Assembly (NCBI GenBank): GCA_027371625.1
Contig: DAHXMQ010000246.1
Location: 1-10,368, forward strand
Source: Candidatus Methanoperedentaceae archaeon
GTDB lineage: Archaea > Halobacteriota > Methanosarcinia > Methanosarcinales > Methanoperedenaceae
DNA: 10,368 bases
Direction: 5' to 3'
A program made the position numbers and the translations under genes. Numbering within the stretch: the stretch's first letter is position 1; each line of letters begins with the position of its first letter. The notes under the pieces are model-generated. The model did no database searches, was not told the origin of the DNA, and saw only the letters and a program-made list of their open reading frames with translations. Below, in pieces: positions 1-6,208 of this stretch.

Positions 1-103
1 TTGATACAATATGGAAAAGGATTGCAATTTGCTTACTGAAAACACTAAACAAGAAAGCGGGGTTACGCTTCCTCCTCGGAATGAATTCTGAGGTCTCCGC
101 TAC
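1..103 (+). mobile_element. Probable right end of an IS200/IS605-type (TnpB) element
   Basis: The frame starting at 5 reads 28 codons to a TGA at 89-91 and ends in TKQESGVTLPPRNEF. This resembles the degenerate 'KQE...' tails of many TnpB proteins. The stop lies inside a hairpin at 74-93 (9-bp stem including one G-T pair, 4-base loop) preceded by cgcttcctc and followed by tctccgc. A pyrimidine-rich lead into a hairpin that contains the tnpB stop codon is typical of the right end, and omega-RNA 3' end, of these elements. Against the call, the same frame has a TGA at 2-4, so only a scrap of protein is visible and the copy may be decayed. The catalytic RuvC region would lie left of the window. 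The exact junction is not visible; about 103-110 is inferred. Confidence 0.45.
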
Positions 104-229
104 CCCTGCACCCCCGGAGGAAACAATGACTCCGGAAATACCCATCTCCTTGAATATCTCGATACAAGCAATTTCATACTCAAGGGATACGAACCCGATA
201 AGTGGGTAGAGCTCCACGCCAACGATGGC

Positions 230-1840
230 ATGAGAACAGTATATCCTAATCTGTACAAACAGCGCGCCAAGCAGTTGGATAAACTCGGAATAGACTGGCT
301 CTATCCGTTCGCAAAGGACGATGTTATCAGGATGTCCATGAAAGATTCAAATCTTCTTGCCGACTACATGGGATTGGGAAAGACGAGAAAAATCATCGCC
401 CTTGGGCTGCTTTACGGCTGCAAGCATAATCTCATTGTTGTAGAAGCACGGCTCAAGAAAGATTTCATCAATGAATTCAGAACGCTCAAGATAACCGACT
501 ATAAAATAATTGATGATGAAAAAGACCTGAAAAATCTCAAGAAATTCAATATAATGTCCTATAATAAACTATGGAGACCCTTGAACGATAGAACTAAAAA
601 AACCTTCGGCAAAGCGCTGCGCAACAGGTGTGGATTCATAGCAATTGATGAAGGGCACGGTATAAAAGCCAAGGATAGCAAACAGGCTCTTGCCGTCAGA
701 AACCTGAAAGCAAGGTATAAACTCATCAGCACTGGAACTCCAATCGCAAATTATCCCAGAAATATTTTCAGCCTTCTTGTGTGGGGATGGGGCGACGGAA
801 CTGAACTCAATAAGTACGGCTACTACACCCCAATTTCCGACGGGTATGGGTATACGTCGGGCACACGTAAATTCAAAGAAGACTTCGTTACCATCGAATG
901 GGTATCCCCGCAATTCGAACAGACTCTCGATACTGGCAGAAAGGCGAGAGAGATGCCGAAAATCAAAGACATTAAGAAATGGCACGACATGCTTGCTCCA
1001 AAGATGATGAGGCGCACCTGGGATGAACCTGATGTGATGAAGTGTGTCAGAATTCCTGATGCAAAAATAGAAGAATTGATAATCAAACCGAATCAGGCTC
1101 AGATCACGCATTACAAGAAATGGCTTGACGACTTCGCGGCATGGTTCAGGGAACAGCTTGAGAAAGAAAAGGAAGGCGGGCATAAAATCGATCAGATGAT
1201 TATCCTGGCACACCTGACGAAACTACAGTTCGCATCCACGATTCCGCAAAGCCCCACGACTAACTGCCCAGGCTTCGAGTGGACTGGAGACCTTACGACA
1301 AAACAGGCGAAAACGCTTGAAATAATAAAAGAAGCTCTGGCAAACAGAGAAAAGATTATCGTATACTCCGAGCGTCCCGAATTCCAGAAATTCATGCAGG
1401 AGGAACTCAAGAAACAAGGCATTGCATCGCACATATTCATAGGCGAACAGGGTATAGATGACAGGAATGATCTGCTGGATGATTTTAAGATGAATGGAAC
1501 GAACGTGCTGCTTGCTACAACAACCTGCGGCGGCACTGGCTTGAACATTCCTGAAGCGAATGTTGTTGTGATTGCAGACACTTCATGGACGCCATCGCGC
1601 CAGATACAGGCATACAGCCGCATCCTGAGACCTCAGCAGAAGAAGCAGCCCAGGATTTTCCTTTTAAGATGCGACGGGACGATTGACATGTATATGAGAC
1701 AGCTCATGAACGCCAAGAACGATGCCATCAATCAGGGAATAGATCACAGCGCATATCAGGAAATCGATATGTCCAAATGGCTATCTTACAGGGACTTTAC
1801 TATCAAGATGCTCAAAGACGAAGGATACGACATTTATTGA
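230..1840 (+). CDS. SNF2-type DEAD/DEAH-box helicase/ATPase, probably 5'-truncated
   Basis: This is a superfamily 2 helicase of the SNF2 type, an ATP-driven DNA translocase. Numbered from the ATG at 230, motif I (Walker A) is YMGLGKT at 46-52, motif II is DEGH at 140-143 in place of DEAH, and motif III is STGTP at 167-171. In the second RecA lobe, motif V is TTTCGGTGLN near 430 and motif VI is QAYSRILRP near 460, a variant of the SNF2 QAxxRxxRxGQ box. No nuclease, chromodomain or other accessory domain is seen. The reading frame is open upstream to 92 and encodes convincing protein (LLEYLDTSNFILKGYEPDKW), but 92-229 holds no ATG, GTG or TTG, and ATG230 has no ribosome binding site. The natural N-terminus therefore seems lost, either to the IS200/IS605-like end at 1-103 or to a one-base deletion in the C-run at 111-115. 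Helicases of this size occur in phages and in defence islands, so the exact role is open. Confidence 0.85.
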   Translation: MRTVYPNLYKQRAKQLDKLGIDWLYPFAKDDVIRMSMKDSNLLADYMGLGKTRKIIALGLLYGCKHNLIVVEARLKKDFINEFRTLKITDYKIIDDEKDLKNLKKFNIMSYNKLWRPLNDRTKKTFGKALRNRCGFIAIDEGHGIKAKDSKQALAVRNLKARYKLISTGTPIANYPRNIFSLLVWGWGDGTELNKYGYYTPISDGYGYTSGTRKFKEDFVTIEWVSPQFEQTLDTGRKAREMPKIKDIKKWHDMLAPKMMRRTWDEPDVMKCVRIPDAKIEELIIKPNQAQITHYKKWLDDFAAWFREQLEKEKEGGHKIDQMIILAHLTKLQFASTIPQSPTTNCPGFEWTGDLTTKQAKTLEIIKEALANREKIIVYSERPEFQKFMQEELKKQGIASHIFIGEQGIDDRNDLLDDFKMNGTNVLLATTTCGGTGLNIPEANVVVIADTSWTPSRQIQAYSRILRPQQKKQPRIFLLRCDGTIDMYMRQLMNAKNDAINQGIDHSAYQEIDMSKWLSYRDFTIKMLKDEGYDIY

Positions 1841-1888
1841 ACCCTCTCCACGGCTGAAGCCGGGAGCTTGCGCTCCCTCTTTGAACCC
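1837..1888 (+). repeat. Direct repeats TTGAACCC flanking a double-hairpin unit; possible terminator
   Basis: TTGAACCC occurs at 1837-1844, overlapping the helicase stop codon, and again at 1881-1888. Between them are two adjacent hairpins: CGGC-TGAA-GCCG at 1851-1862 and GGGAGC-TTGC-GCTCCC at 1862-1877, the second followed by TCTTT. It could be a helicase terminator, or a tiny inserted unit with an 8-bp duplication, as small IS200/IS605-derived ends often form hairpins of this kind. The sequence alone does not decide between these. Confidence 0.45.
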
Positions 1889-1970
1889 ACGTTTCTGTCA
1901 CTTACATTTCATCAGATTCATGTGAGAAAACAAGGCTTGATATTTGGGAAAAATTAAAAAAAATAGCCAA

Positions 1971-1986
1971 AAATGCTATATATATT
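1971..1986 (+). promoter_or_regulatory. Archaeal TATA-box promoter of vapBC (leaderless)
   Basis: TATATATA at 1977-1984 is preceded by an A-rich stretch (ccaaaaatg) that could serve as a BRE. The box centre lies about 26 bases upstream of the vapB ATG at 2007, so transcription would begin at or next to the start codon. No Shine-Dalgarno sequence lies before this ATG, which fits a leaderless mRNA. Confidence 0.6.
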
Positions 1987-2006
1987 GGGATTAATCTAAT
2001 AACACT

Positions 2007-2249
2007 ATGGAATACGCTAAATTGGATAAAACTGGGAAGATGTATATCCCAAAAGCGGCCAGGAGTAAAATGGATGTTGACTCAAAGTACATTGTACTTA
2101 CACTGCCTGATGGTGATATTGTACTGCATAGAATGAGAGAAGCTAAAGACGCATTAAAAGATTTTGAGTCTTTTGCAACAATTAAAAAACCAATTTCGGA
2201 TGTTAAAAGAGATATTTTAAAAGAAGCTGTCGCAGAGGCAAGTGAATAG
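2007..2249 (+). CDS. vapB: VapB-type antitoxin, AbrB/MazE-fold
   Basis: This 80-aa protein is the antitoxin partner of the PIN toxin that follows. Residues 3-43 have the swapped-hairpin AbrB/SpoVT layout: a LDKTGKMYIPKAAR segment followed by a beta-rich stretch ending IVLHRM. That fold binds operator DNA. The charged C-terminal 35 residues are the part expected to wrap around and inhibit the toxin. The stop codon at 2247-2249 is directly followed by the vapC ATG, so the two are almost certainly co-translated. The TATA box 26 bases upstream suggests leaderless expression, with autorepression by VapB or VapBC as is usual in the family; no operator repeat was clear enough to mark. The family call is strong; the subfamily is not assigned. 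Confidence 0.85.
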   Translation: MEYAKLDKTGKMYIPKAARSKMDVDSKYIVLTLPDGDIVLHRMREAKDALKDFESFATIKKPISDVKRDILKEAVAEASE

Positions 2250-2636
2250 ATGTACGCAGAAACCGACTTCTTTTTGGCGTTGCTGAAGCCTAAAGACTGG
2301 TTAAAAAATAATGCGGAAAAGATTTACAGAGAACACAAAGATGAGATATGGACATCAACACATACCTTAACTGAGTTGATGCTGCTGGCTTATCGAGATG
2401 GGATGGATCCGCTTAAAATGGTGGAAAGGGCATCTAATCTCGTAGAAGTAAGAGAGCCACAAATAGGAATTGCTGGTTATTTATCTGCCTGTTATATGAT
2501 GAAAAAATATGGGGCGACGCCGTTTGATGCATTGCATGCGGTATATTGCGGTGGGGATGCGATAATAAGCTCGGATAAGAAATACGATGCAATTGGGTTG
2601 AAGAGGGTTAAGCTGGAAGGGGAGGGGCATGAGTGA
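2250..2636 (+). CDS. vapC: VapC-type PIN-domain ribonuclease toxin
   Basis: This 128-aa PIN-domain protein is a likely metal-dependent RNase that inhibits growth when its antitoxin is lost. The acidic residues expected in the PIN active site are present: D6 (ETDFF), E42 (LTELM), D93 (TPFDALHA) and D109 (ISSDKKYD). D113 lies just after. The length is normal for VapC and no key acidic residue is missing, so the toxin looks intact. It starts immediately after the vapB stop codon with no spacer. VapC enzymes usually cut tRNA or rRNA; the target here cannot be read from sequence. The last codons (GEGHE) end at 2636, and a 92-base AT-rich gap follows. Such pairs commonly stabilise plasmids, proviruses or islands. 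Confidence 0.9.
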   Translation: MYAETDFFLALLKPKDWLKNNAEKIYREHKDEIWTSTHTLTELMLLAYRDGMDPLKMVERASNLVEVREPQIGIAGYLSACYMMKKYGATPFDALHAVYCGGDAIISSDKKYDAIGLKRVKLEGEGHE

Positions 2637-2728
2637 TTTATCCCTCAACCAAAAGGGCAGCGGTCTTGAATTTTAAAAAAAACAAACCATAGCTGAAAAT
2701 ACAGTCCCAGACATAAGTTGCGATTATT

Positions 2729-3544
2729 ATGTCCCTTCAGATGCAGCTATTTGATTTTAAGGAGACTGATACAAAGCTCAACTCAGCAATAGAATTACGA
2801 TGGTTTGAGAAAGTGCGCGCTATCGAACACGCCGAACTCAAAGGCAATGTCCTCGAACCAGATTCCAGCCAAGACCCGATACCCGTGGAATTCAGATTGT
2901 TCACCTGCAAGAATGTTGTGAAAAATAAAATAATGTTCGCAGCAGTATGCCAGCGCAGGGATGCTCTTAATTTCAAGAATTGGACTGAAATTGATGTTAT
3001 CGAGAATATAAAAACAGAAGATGAAGCAAAAAACATCATCGATTCATGGACAGCTTATCTTCAAGGCTCTTTCATACCCGACGGCTCAAAGGTCAATTCA
3101 TCAAAATACCCTGCTATACCTGAAGAAGACGGGATAACCCATGAATGGCTGGAACAAGTAATTGAAATCGACCCTGCAGTTACGCTTGAAATTACGGTAT
3201 TTGATAAACAACCCGGATATCACGTCTTCTATTCAAAGCCCGAATTCCCTTTCCCGCTTGCGGTGAGTGCTTTCAGTAATATCCTTGACATGGAGGAGCA
3301 CATACGATCGGCTGCGCTCGATTCAATGATATGGAACCCCGCACAGGCAAGATGGAGCCCAAAAGCTGCGCGCATGCGGTACATATACCACAAGAAATAT
3401 ACATCCGAAGAACTGGCAGCATGCGACCCCGATACACTCAAGAGGATTGCACATGTTAAACAGATACCCAAGACTGTGGACGGGATCGCTATAATAGAAA
3501 GGATACTCAACCATCAATCTGCCGTTGGAAACTTTCGGATTTGA
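2729..3544 (+). CDS. Unrecognised 271-aa protein with a SAP-like C-terminal segment
   Basis: I do not recognise this family. The protein is soluble, with no signal peptide or membrane segment. Residues 1-130 form a mixed alpha/beta region, followed by a beta-rich stretch around 150-175 (VTLEITVFDKQPGYHVFY). A basic region, RWSPKAARMRYIYHKKY, lies near 208-224. The last 45 residues (TSEELAACDPDTLKRIAHVK and onward to IIERILNH) have the spacing of a short helix-turn-helix such as a SAP or HeH DNA-binding module; this is inference from pattern only. No ribosome binding site precedes ATG2729, and ATG2741 is an in-frame alternative. The base composition is like that of the helicase and ATPase genes. 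Its stop codon overlaps a TTG start of the next frame (TTGA), suggesting translational coupling. Confidence 0.7.
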   Translation: MSLQMQLFDFKETDTKLNSAIELRWFEKVRAIEHAELKGNVLEPDSSQDPIPVEFRLFTCKNVVKNKIMFAAVCQRRDALNFKNWTEIDVIENIKTEDEAKNIIDSWTAYLQGSFIPDGSKVNSSKYPAIPEEDGITHEWLEQVIEIDPAVTLEITVFDKQPGYHVFYSKPEFPFPLAVSAFSNILDMEEHIRSAALDSMIWNPAQARWSPKAARMRYIYHKKYTSEELAACDPDTLKRIAHVKQIPKTVDGIAIIERILNHQSAVGNFRI

Positions 3545-3798
3545 ATCATAATGAACTGATTCCGATAGTTTTAAATATTCGGATATACAGCCTTATGGAA
3601 AAAGCTGGTTTTGTAAAGTGGTATCCTGACAGGAAGGAATATTTTACGCTCTTAAGCAGGAAAGGGTTTACTGAAAGGCTTAAAAAGGAGACTGAGGCAA
3701 GTGAGTTGTTCTTCTTACACTTGATGATTAATTCCTATTGCCTTCTATCCCTCATAGCACTACCCCAGATATTAAGTGATATAAGAAAGTTATTTTAG
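3541..3798 (+). CDS. Small AT-rich unknown protein, possibly winged-helix derived
   Basis: This frame of 85 codons begins at a TTG overlapping the previous stop codon. A shorter start at ATG3595 gives 67 residues and lies about 21 bases after a TTTAAATA stretch at 3570-3577. The middle (GFVKWYPDRKEYFTLLSRKG) resembles the wing region of a winged-helix DNA-binding domain. The tail is hydrophobic (LMINSYCLLSLIALPQIL) and might form one membrane helix. This pairing is odd, and the AT-rich composition differs from the genes on either side. It may be a fragment of a regulator rather than an intact gene. No family was recognised. Confidence 0.4.
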   Translation: MNHNELIPIVLNIRIYSLMEKAGFVKWYPDRKEYFTLLSRKGFTERLKKETEASELFFLHLMINSYCLLSLIALPQILSDIRKLF

Positions 3799-3820
3799 CA
3801 AATAGAGATTATATACACGC

Positions 3821-3991
3821 ATGGTCAAAGAAAAGAAATATCTGACAGACGAAGAATCGGAAAATTTGAAGGCCGCCTGCAAGACTGACGATGAGCAATC
3901 CATAGTTCGTGAACTTTTGGAAACAGGATCAAAGTTGGATCAGGTCCTAAAAAATAAAAGAGCAAGAGCAGGATTTGAGCAACACGTATAA
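3821..3991 (+). CDS. Small charged hypothetical protein, 56 aa
   Basis: This short gene reads from ATG3821 to TAA at 3989-3991 and encodes a 56-residue highly charged, helical protein: KKYLTDEESENLKAAC, then a second helix SIVRELLETGSKLDQVLKNK. Two charged helices in a protein this small would suit a dimeric antitoxin-like or Arc-like partner, but no motif proves it. A TTATTTTA stretch at 3790-3797 lies about 27 bases upstream, fitting a leaderless archaeal promoter, and T-runs at 4030-4049 could end the transcript. The opposite-strand frame over the same bases is leucine-rich and looks like a shadow. Confidence 0.5.
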   Translation: MVKEKKYLTDEESENLKAACKTDDEQSIVRELLETGSKLDQVLKNKRARAGFEQHV

Positions 3992-4305
3992 AAAAGTCCA
4001 TAAACATAATGAGCTATCGTCACCTTTAAAATTTTTCTTTCTCTTTTTTGATAATCTTGCTCTCTCTTTTTCAGAAAGCCACGAAACAATAGGAATTTTG
4101 AGATTTCGCCCAAGAAACAATGCTAGCAGATTTCTTCTTGAGAAAGAAATTTTGGCAAGAAGAAACCCTTCGATTCCGGAGATATTACAAACTTCGACCA
4201 GACCTGCCTTGGCAAGGTACCAATAATGGTCTTACAAACCGCTATCAAAGCACACACCGTAGGCTCAAATTCTTCATAAAAATTCCATACATAAATCGAC
4301 CCATC
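3992..4305. other. T-rich spacer with possible terminator; no confident gene
   Basis: The start of this stretch is rich in T (ATTTTTC near 4031-4037, then six Ts at 4044-4049), consistent with archaeal transcription termination. Two overlapping + frames remain open across it (3975-4226, and the one continuing into the next gene from 4120), but neither has a ribosome binding site, a promoter at proper spacing or recognisable protein features. The stretch could hold a decayed gene. A perfect 11-base palindrome, CCTTGGCAAGG, falls near 4206-4216 and has no evident role. Confidence 0.4.
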
Positions 4306-4929
4306 ATGATAAAAATCGACCATGAACAAAAGAAAATACATTTTTTTCTACCGTACCGTGTCGAAAGCACTGAAAATAACGCGCCACCTTTATCTTTCGA
4401 TCTTATCTCTGCGTATATCTGCCCTGTGTGCAATAAGATTATCCGCGCCTACTATATCGGATTTATCCCGAAAGAAGATATAGGGAAATACATCGAGAAG
4501 ATTGGTTCAAACGATTTGCCTGAAATGCAGCTTGTAACTGGAAATGCCTGCGGTGGACAGTATCTCAAAAATACGTCGCATTTTGATAAGTATTCCCGGG
4601 TCAGCAGCTGCAAATGGGAAGAAATACCGCTTCGCGGAGTGAAGAACTGCCTTGAAGCGTTATTTGAGAAACTAGATGAACAGAAGAAAAACATTGCAAT
4701 CCCAGAGAAACTTATCGAGCTTGTAAGTAAGAATGAGTTTGAGGGAATAAAACTCGTACCTGATGTATGCGGAAAAGATGAGCCCATGCTTGTTTTTAAT
4801 GAGGACACACTCGCGGGCATTGATGGAGCGGGTAATGAACTGGATTTAGAAGAGAGATGGAAGCGCAAAGAAAATATCATCGATGCTATCATGAAAAGAC
4901 TCAACACACACGAGCAAGGTCAGTTTTGA
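4306..4929 (+). CDS. Unrecognised protein with CPVC cysteine motif, possible zinc-binding
   Basis: The frame is open from 4120, but ATG4306 is preferred. It gives a 207-residue protein beginning MIKIDHEQKKIHFFLPYRVE, with a CATAAAAATT stretch at 4275-4284 about 27 bases upstream as a leaderless TATA box. The segment from 4120 to 4305 is basic and aromatic and looks less like protein. From ATG4306, cysteines occur at 39 and 42 (ICPVCNK), 82 (NACGG) and 102 (SSCKW). A CxxC plus two more cysteines could bind zinc, although the second pair is spread wider than in a standard zinc ribbon. The C-terminal half is helical and acidic, including LDLEERWKRKENIIDAIMKR near the end. No signal peptide or membrane segment is seen. 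The family is not recognised and the function is unknown. Confidence 0.6.
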   Translation: MIKIDHEQKKIHFFLPYRVESTENNAPPLSFDLISAYICPVCNKIIRAYYIGFIPKEDIGKYIEKIGSNDLPEMQLVTGNACGGQYLKNTSHFDKYSRVSSCKWEEIPLRGVKNCLEALFEKLDEQKKNIAIPEKLIELVSKNEFEGIKLVPDVCGKDEPMLVFNEDTLAGIDGAGNELDLEERWKRKENIIDAIMKRLNTHEQGQF

Positions 4930-5005
4930 AGTCTAATGACACACTTTTCAAATCATGGAGGAAATCCCATAAAAAACAATACTTTCACCTCGCTTGCGAA
5001 ATTTC

Positions 5006-5040
5006 TATTAATATAAAGCTTTGATATTGCCAATCGGTGA
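5006..5040 (+). promoter_or_regulatory. Candidate TATA box and ribosome binding site of the TFB gene
   Basis: TTAATATAAA at 5008-5017 would place a transcription start near 5038. GGTGA at 5036-5040 matches the archaeal anti-Shine-Dalgarno and sits 8 bases before ATG5049. The two overlap the expected start site, so the gene may use one or the other. Confidence 0.35.
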
Positions 5041-5048
5041 ATTAGAGG

Positions 5049-5186
5049 ATGATCGATGAAACCCTGAGAAGAAAACCGGAATTCGTTAACTCGTTGTTCG
5101 AAAAAATGACCTCGGCTTTGGATTTGCCGCCAGAGGTGAAGCTCACCGCCGTGACATATACCGAGACGCCGTCGATAAACACCTGA
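5049..5186 (+). pseudogene. N-terminal part of the TFB gene, out of frame with the rest
   Basis: ATG5049 opens a 45-codon frame ending at TGA 5184-5186. Its residues 20-37 (MTSALDLPPEVKLTAVTY) match the first helices of TFB cyclin repeat 1, where LxLPxEV...A..IYR is conserved. From about 5156 the homology continues one frame back: the codons from 5156 read IYRDAVDKHLMLGKN, exactly the next conserved stretch. Joining VT to IYRDA requires a -1 shift, or one base lost near 5154-5160. The reconstructed protein would be about 198 aa. No Cys-rich zinc ribbon and no B-reader region lie upstream: 4930-5048 contains no CxxC coding. Confidence 0.65.
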
Positions 5187-5644
5187 TGCTGGGAAAAAAC
5201 ATAGAAAGCGTAACTGCAGCAGTGCTATATTCGGCATGCAGACAATGCAATGTTCCCAGAACTCTGTATGAAATAAGCAGCGCATCGGGGATTAGCAGAA
5301 AGAAGATTGGAAAGGTATACAAGCATATTTCACAAGAACTCGGATTTAATTTAGCCCCTGCGTCACCGATCGAATATGTGCCTCGTTTTTGCTCTGAATT
5401 AAGACTTTATGACGGAGTTAAAGAGAAGGCGGTACAGATATTGAATATAGCTTCAGAAAAAGGATTCATAAATGGGCATAATCCCACAAGCGTGGCTGCC
5501 GCAGCAGTATATATAGCTTCAATCCTGTGCAACGATAAGAAGACACAGCAAGAAATCGCAAATGCGGCACACGTCTCACCTGCGAACATAAGAAAGAATT
5601 TTAAAAACTTGAACGAAAAACTCAGTCTCGGAATAGTTATATAA
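5186..5644 (+). CDS. TFB/TFIIB-like cyclin-fold core, missing its zinc ribbon
   Basis: TFB is the archaeal TFIIB counterpart that binds TBP and the BRE and recruits RNA polymerase. From ATG5186 the 152-residue product carries most of cyclin repeat 1 at 1-56 (KNIESVTAAVLYSACRQC, then VPRTLYEIS and KKIGKVYKHI) and repeat 2 at 57-152 (YVPRFCSELRL, NPTSVAAAAVYIASIL, and KKTQQEIANAAHVSPANIRK, its recognition helix). A normal TFB is about 300 residues with an N-terminal zinc ribbon that contacts polymerase, and that part is absent. The first helices of repeat 1 lie in another frame at 5049-5156, so ATG5186 is an artificial start unless the frame is rejoined. Such a core could still bind TBP-DNA and compete with full TFB, or it may be a decaying paralogue. 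Its stop overlaps a TATA-like TTATATAAA at 5637-5645. Confidence 0.8.
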   Translation: MLGKNIESVTAAVLYSACRQCNVPRTLYEISSASGISRKKIGKVYKHISQELGFNLAPASPIEYVPRFCSELRLYDGVKEKAVQILNIASEKGFINGHNPTSVAAAAVYIASILCNDKKTQQEIANAAHVSPANIRKNFKNLNEKLSLGIVI

Positions 5645-5645
5645 A
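5637..5645 (+). promoter_or_regulatory. Candidate promoter of the 5731-7167 gene cluster
   Basis: TTATATAAA overlaps the end of the TFB gene and would start a transcript near 5667. That leaves a leader of about 64 bases before ATG5731, which, unlike vapB, has a clear ribosome binding site. The motif is good, but AT-rich ends of genes often give chance matches. Confidence 0.35.
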
Positions 5646-5730
5646 AATTAACGTCCCTCTATGAACAGGCAGACCTGCAGTACATTCATTCACCAATAAC
5701 ACACAACAAGAAAGTTTAGAAGGAAGTAAA

Positions 5731-6204
5731 ATGGACACACAAGACGTTATCAAATCCCTCGCAGAAAAGGGATTGGCTATCACCGATGAAGATGTAAGAA
5801 CGAAAATAGATACGTTCTCGAAAACTTTCCATCTTCCTTTCGACGAAGCATGCAGAGCTGCAATCAGCCACTTTGTCTCAGCAAACAAAACACTTACAGC
5901 CCCAGCAGCACAGCCGACTCCTGCCCCGTCATCCACATCCGCACAAGCTGTTGCCTCGCCGCCTGATATCATAGAAAAGGTATTCGCTCTTATAGTGAAT
6001 CTGAGCAACCGTGTCCCGTATCGCCTTGCTCATTTTTCCGACGTTCTCGAAGAAGCGGCGCTCGTTGGAATTGCAGAGAATAAGGTTTCTGAAGCCGTTA
6101 AAAATCTCATCGAAACAGAGAGATGTACCGAGCCTTTATTAGGTCAATTGTATCCTATCGGGACTTTTGGAACGAAAAAAATCCCAAACAATCCGAGGAG
6201 ATGA
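5731..6204 (+). CDS. Two-domain protein: helical N-terminus, Pro/Ala linker, winged-helix-like C-terminus
   Basis: This 157-aa protein has three clear parts. Residues 1-52 are helical (VIKSLAEKGLAITDEDVRTK, then EACRAAISHFV), a layout reminiscent of the small helical N-domains of archaeal replication proteins such as the PolD small subunit or RPA; that is inference. Residues 53-77 are a low-complexity Pro/Ala/Ser/Thr linker. Residues 78-157 (IIEKVFALIVNLSNRVPYRL, then SEAVKNLIETERC and LYPIGTF) look like a winged helix with a C-terminal wing. It is probably a DNA-binding or replication-accessory protein. The start is well supported: AGAAGGAAG at 5717-5725 lies 5 bases before ATG5731. Its stop is 4 bases before the thyA start, so the two are in one transcript, which links it to DNA metabolism. 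Confidence 0.65.
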   Translation: MDTQDVIKSLAEKGLAITDEDVRTKIDTFSKTFHLPFDEACRAAISHFVSANKTLTAPAAQPTPAPSSTSAQAVASPPDIIEKVFALIVNLSNRVPYRLAHFSDVLEEAALVGIAENKVSEAVKNLIETERCTEPLLGQLYPIGTFGTKKIPNNPRR

Positions 6205-6208
6205 TTAA

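Noticed and set aside
126..209. ATG at 126 as a start for a short peptide before the helicase
   Set aside because: It is in a different frame from the helicase and ends at a TAG after 27 codons, while the helicase frame over the same bases reads as better protein.
569..1213. 214-codon open frame on the - strand within the helicase
   Set aside because: It is antisense to helicase motifs II and III and has no family features; a shadow of the codon pattern.
3975..4226. 83-codon + frame MSNTYKKVHKHNEL...
   Set aside because: It overlaps the end of the 56-aa gene, crosses poly-T tracts and has no ribosome binding site or family features; it may be a decayed gene but cannot be supported.
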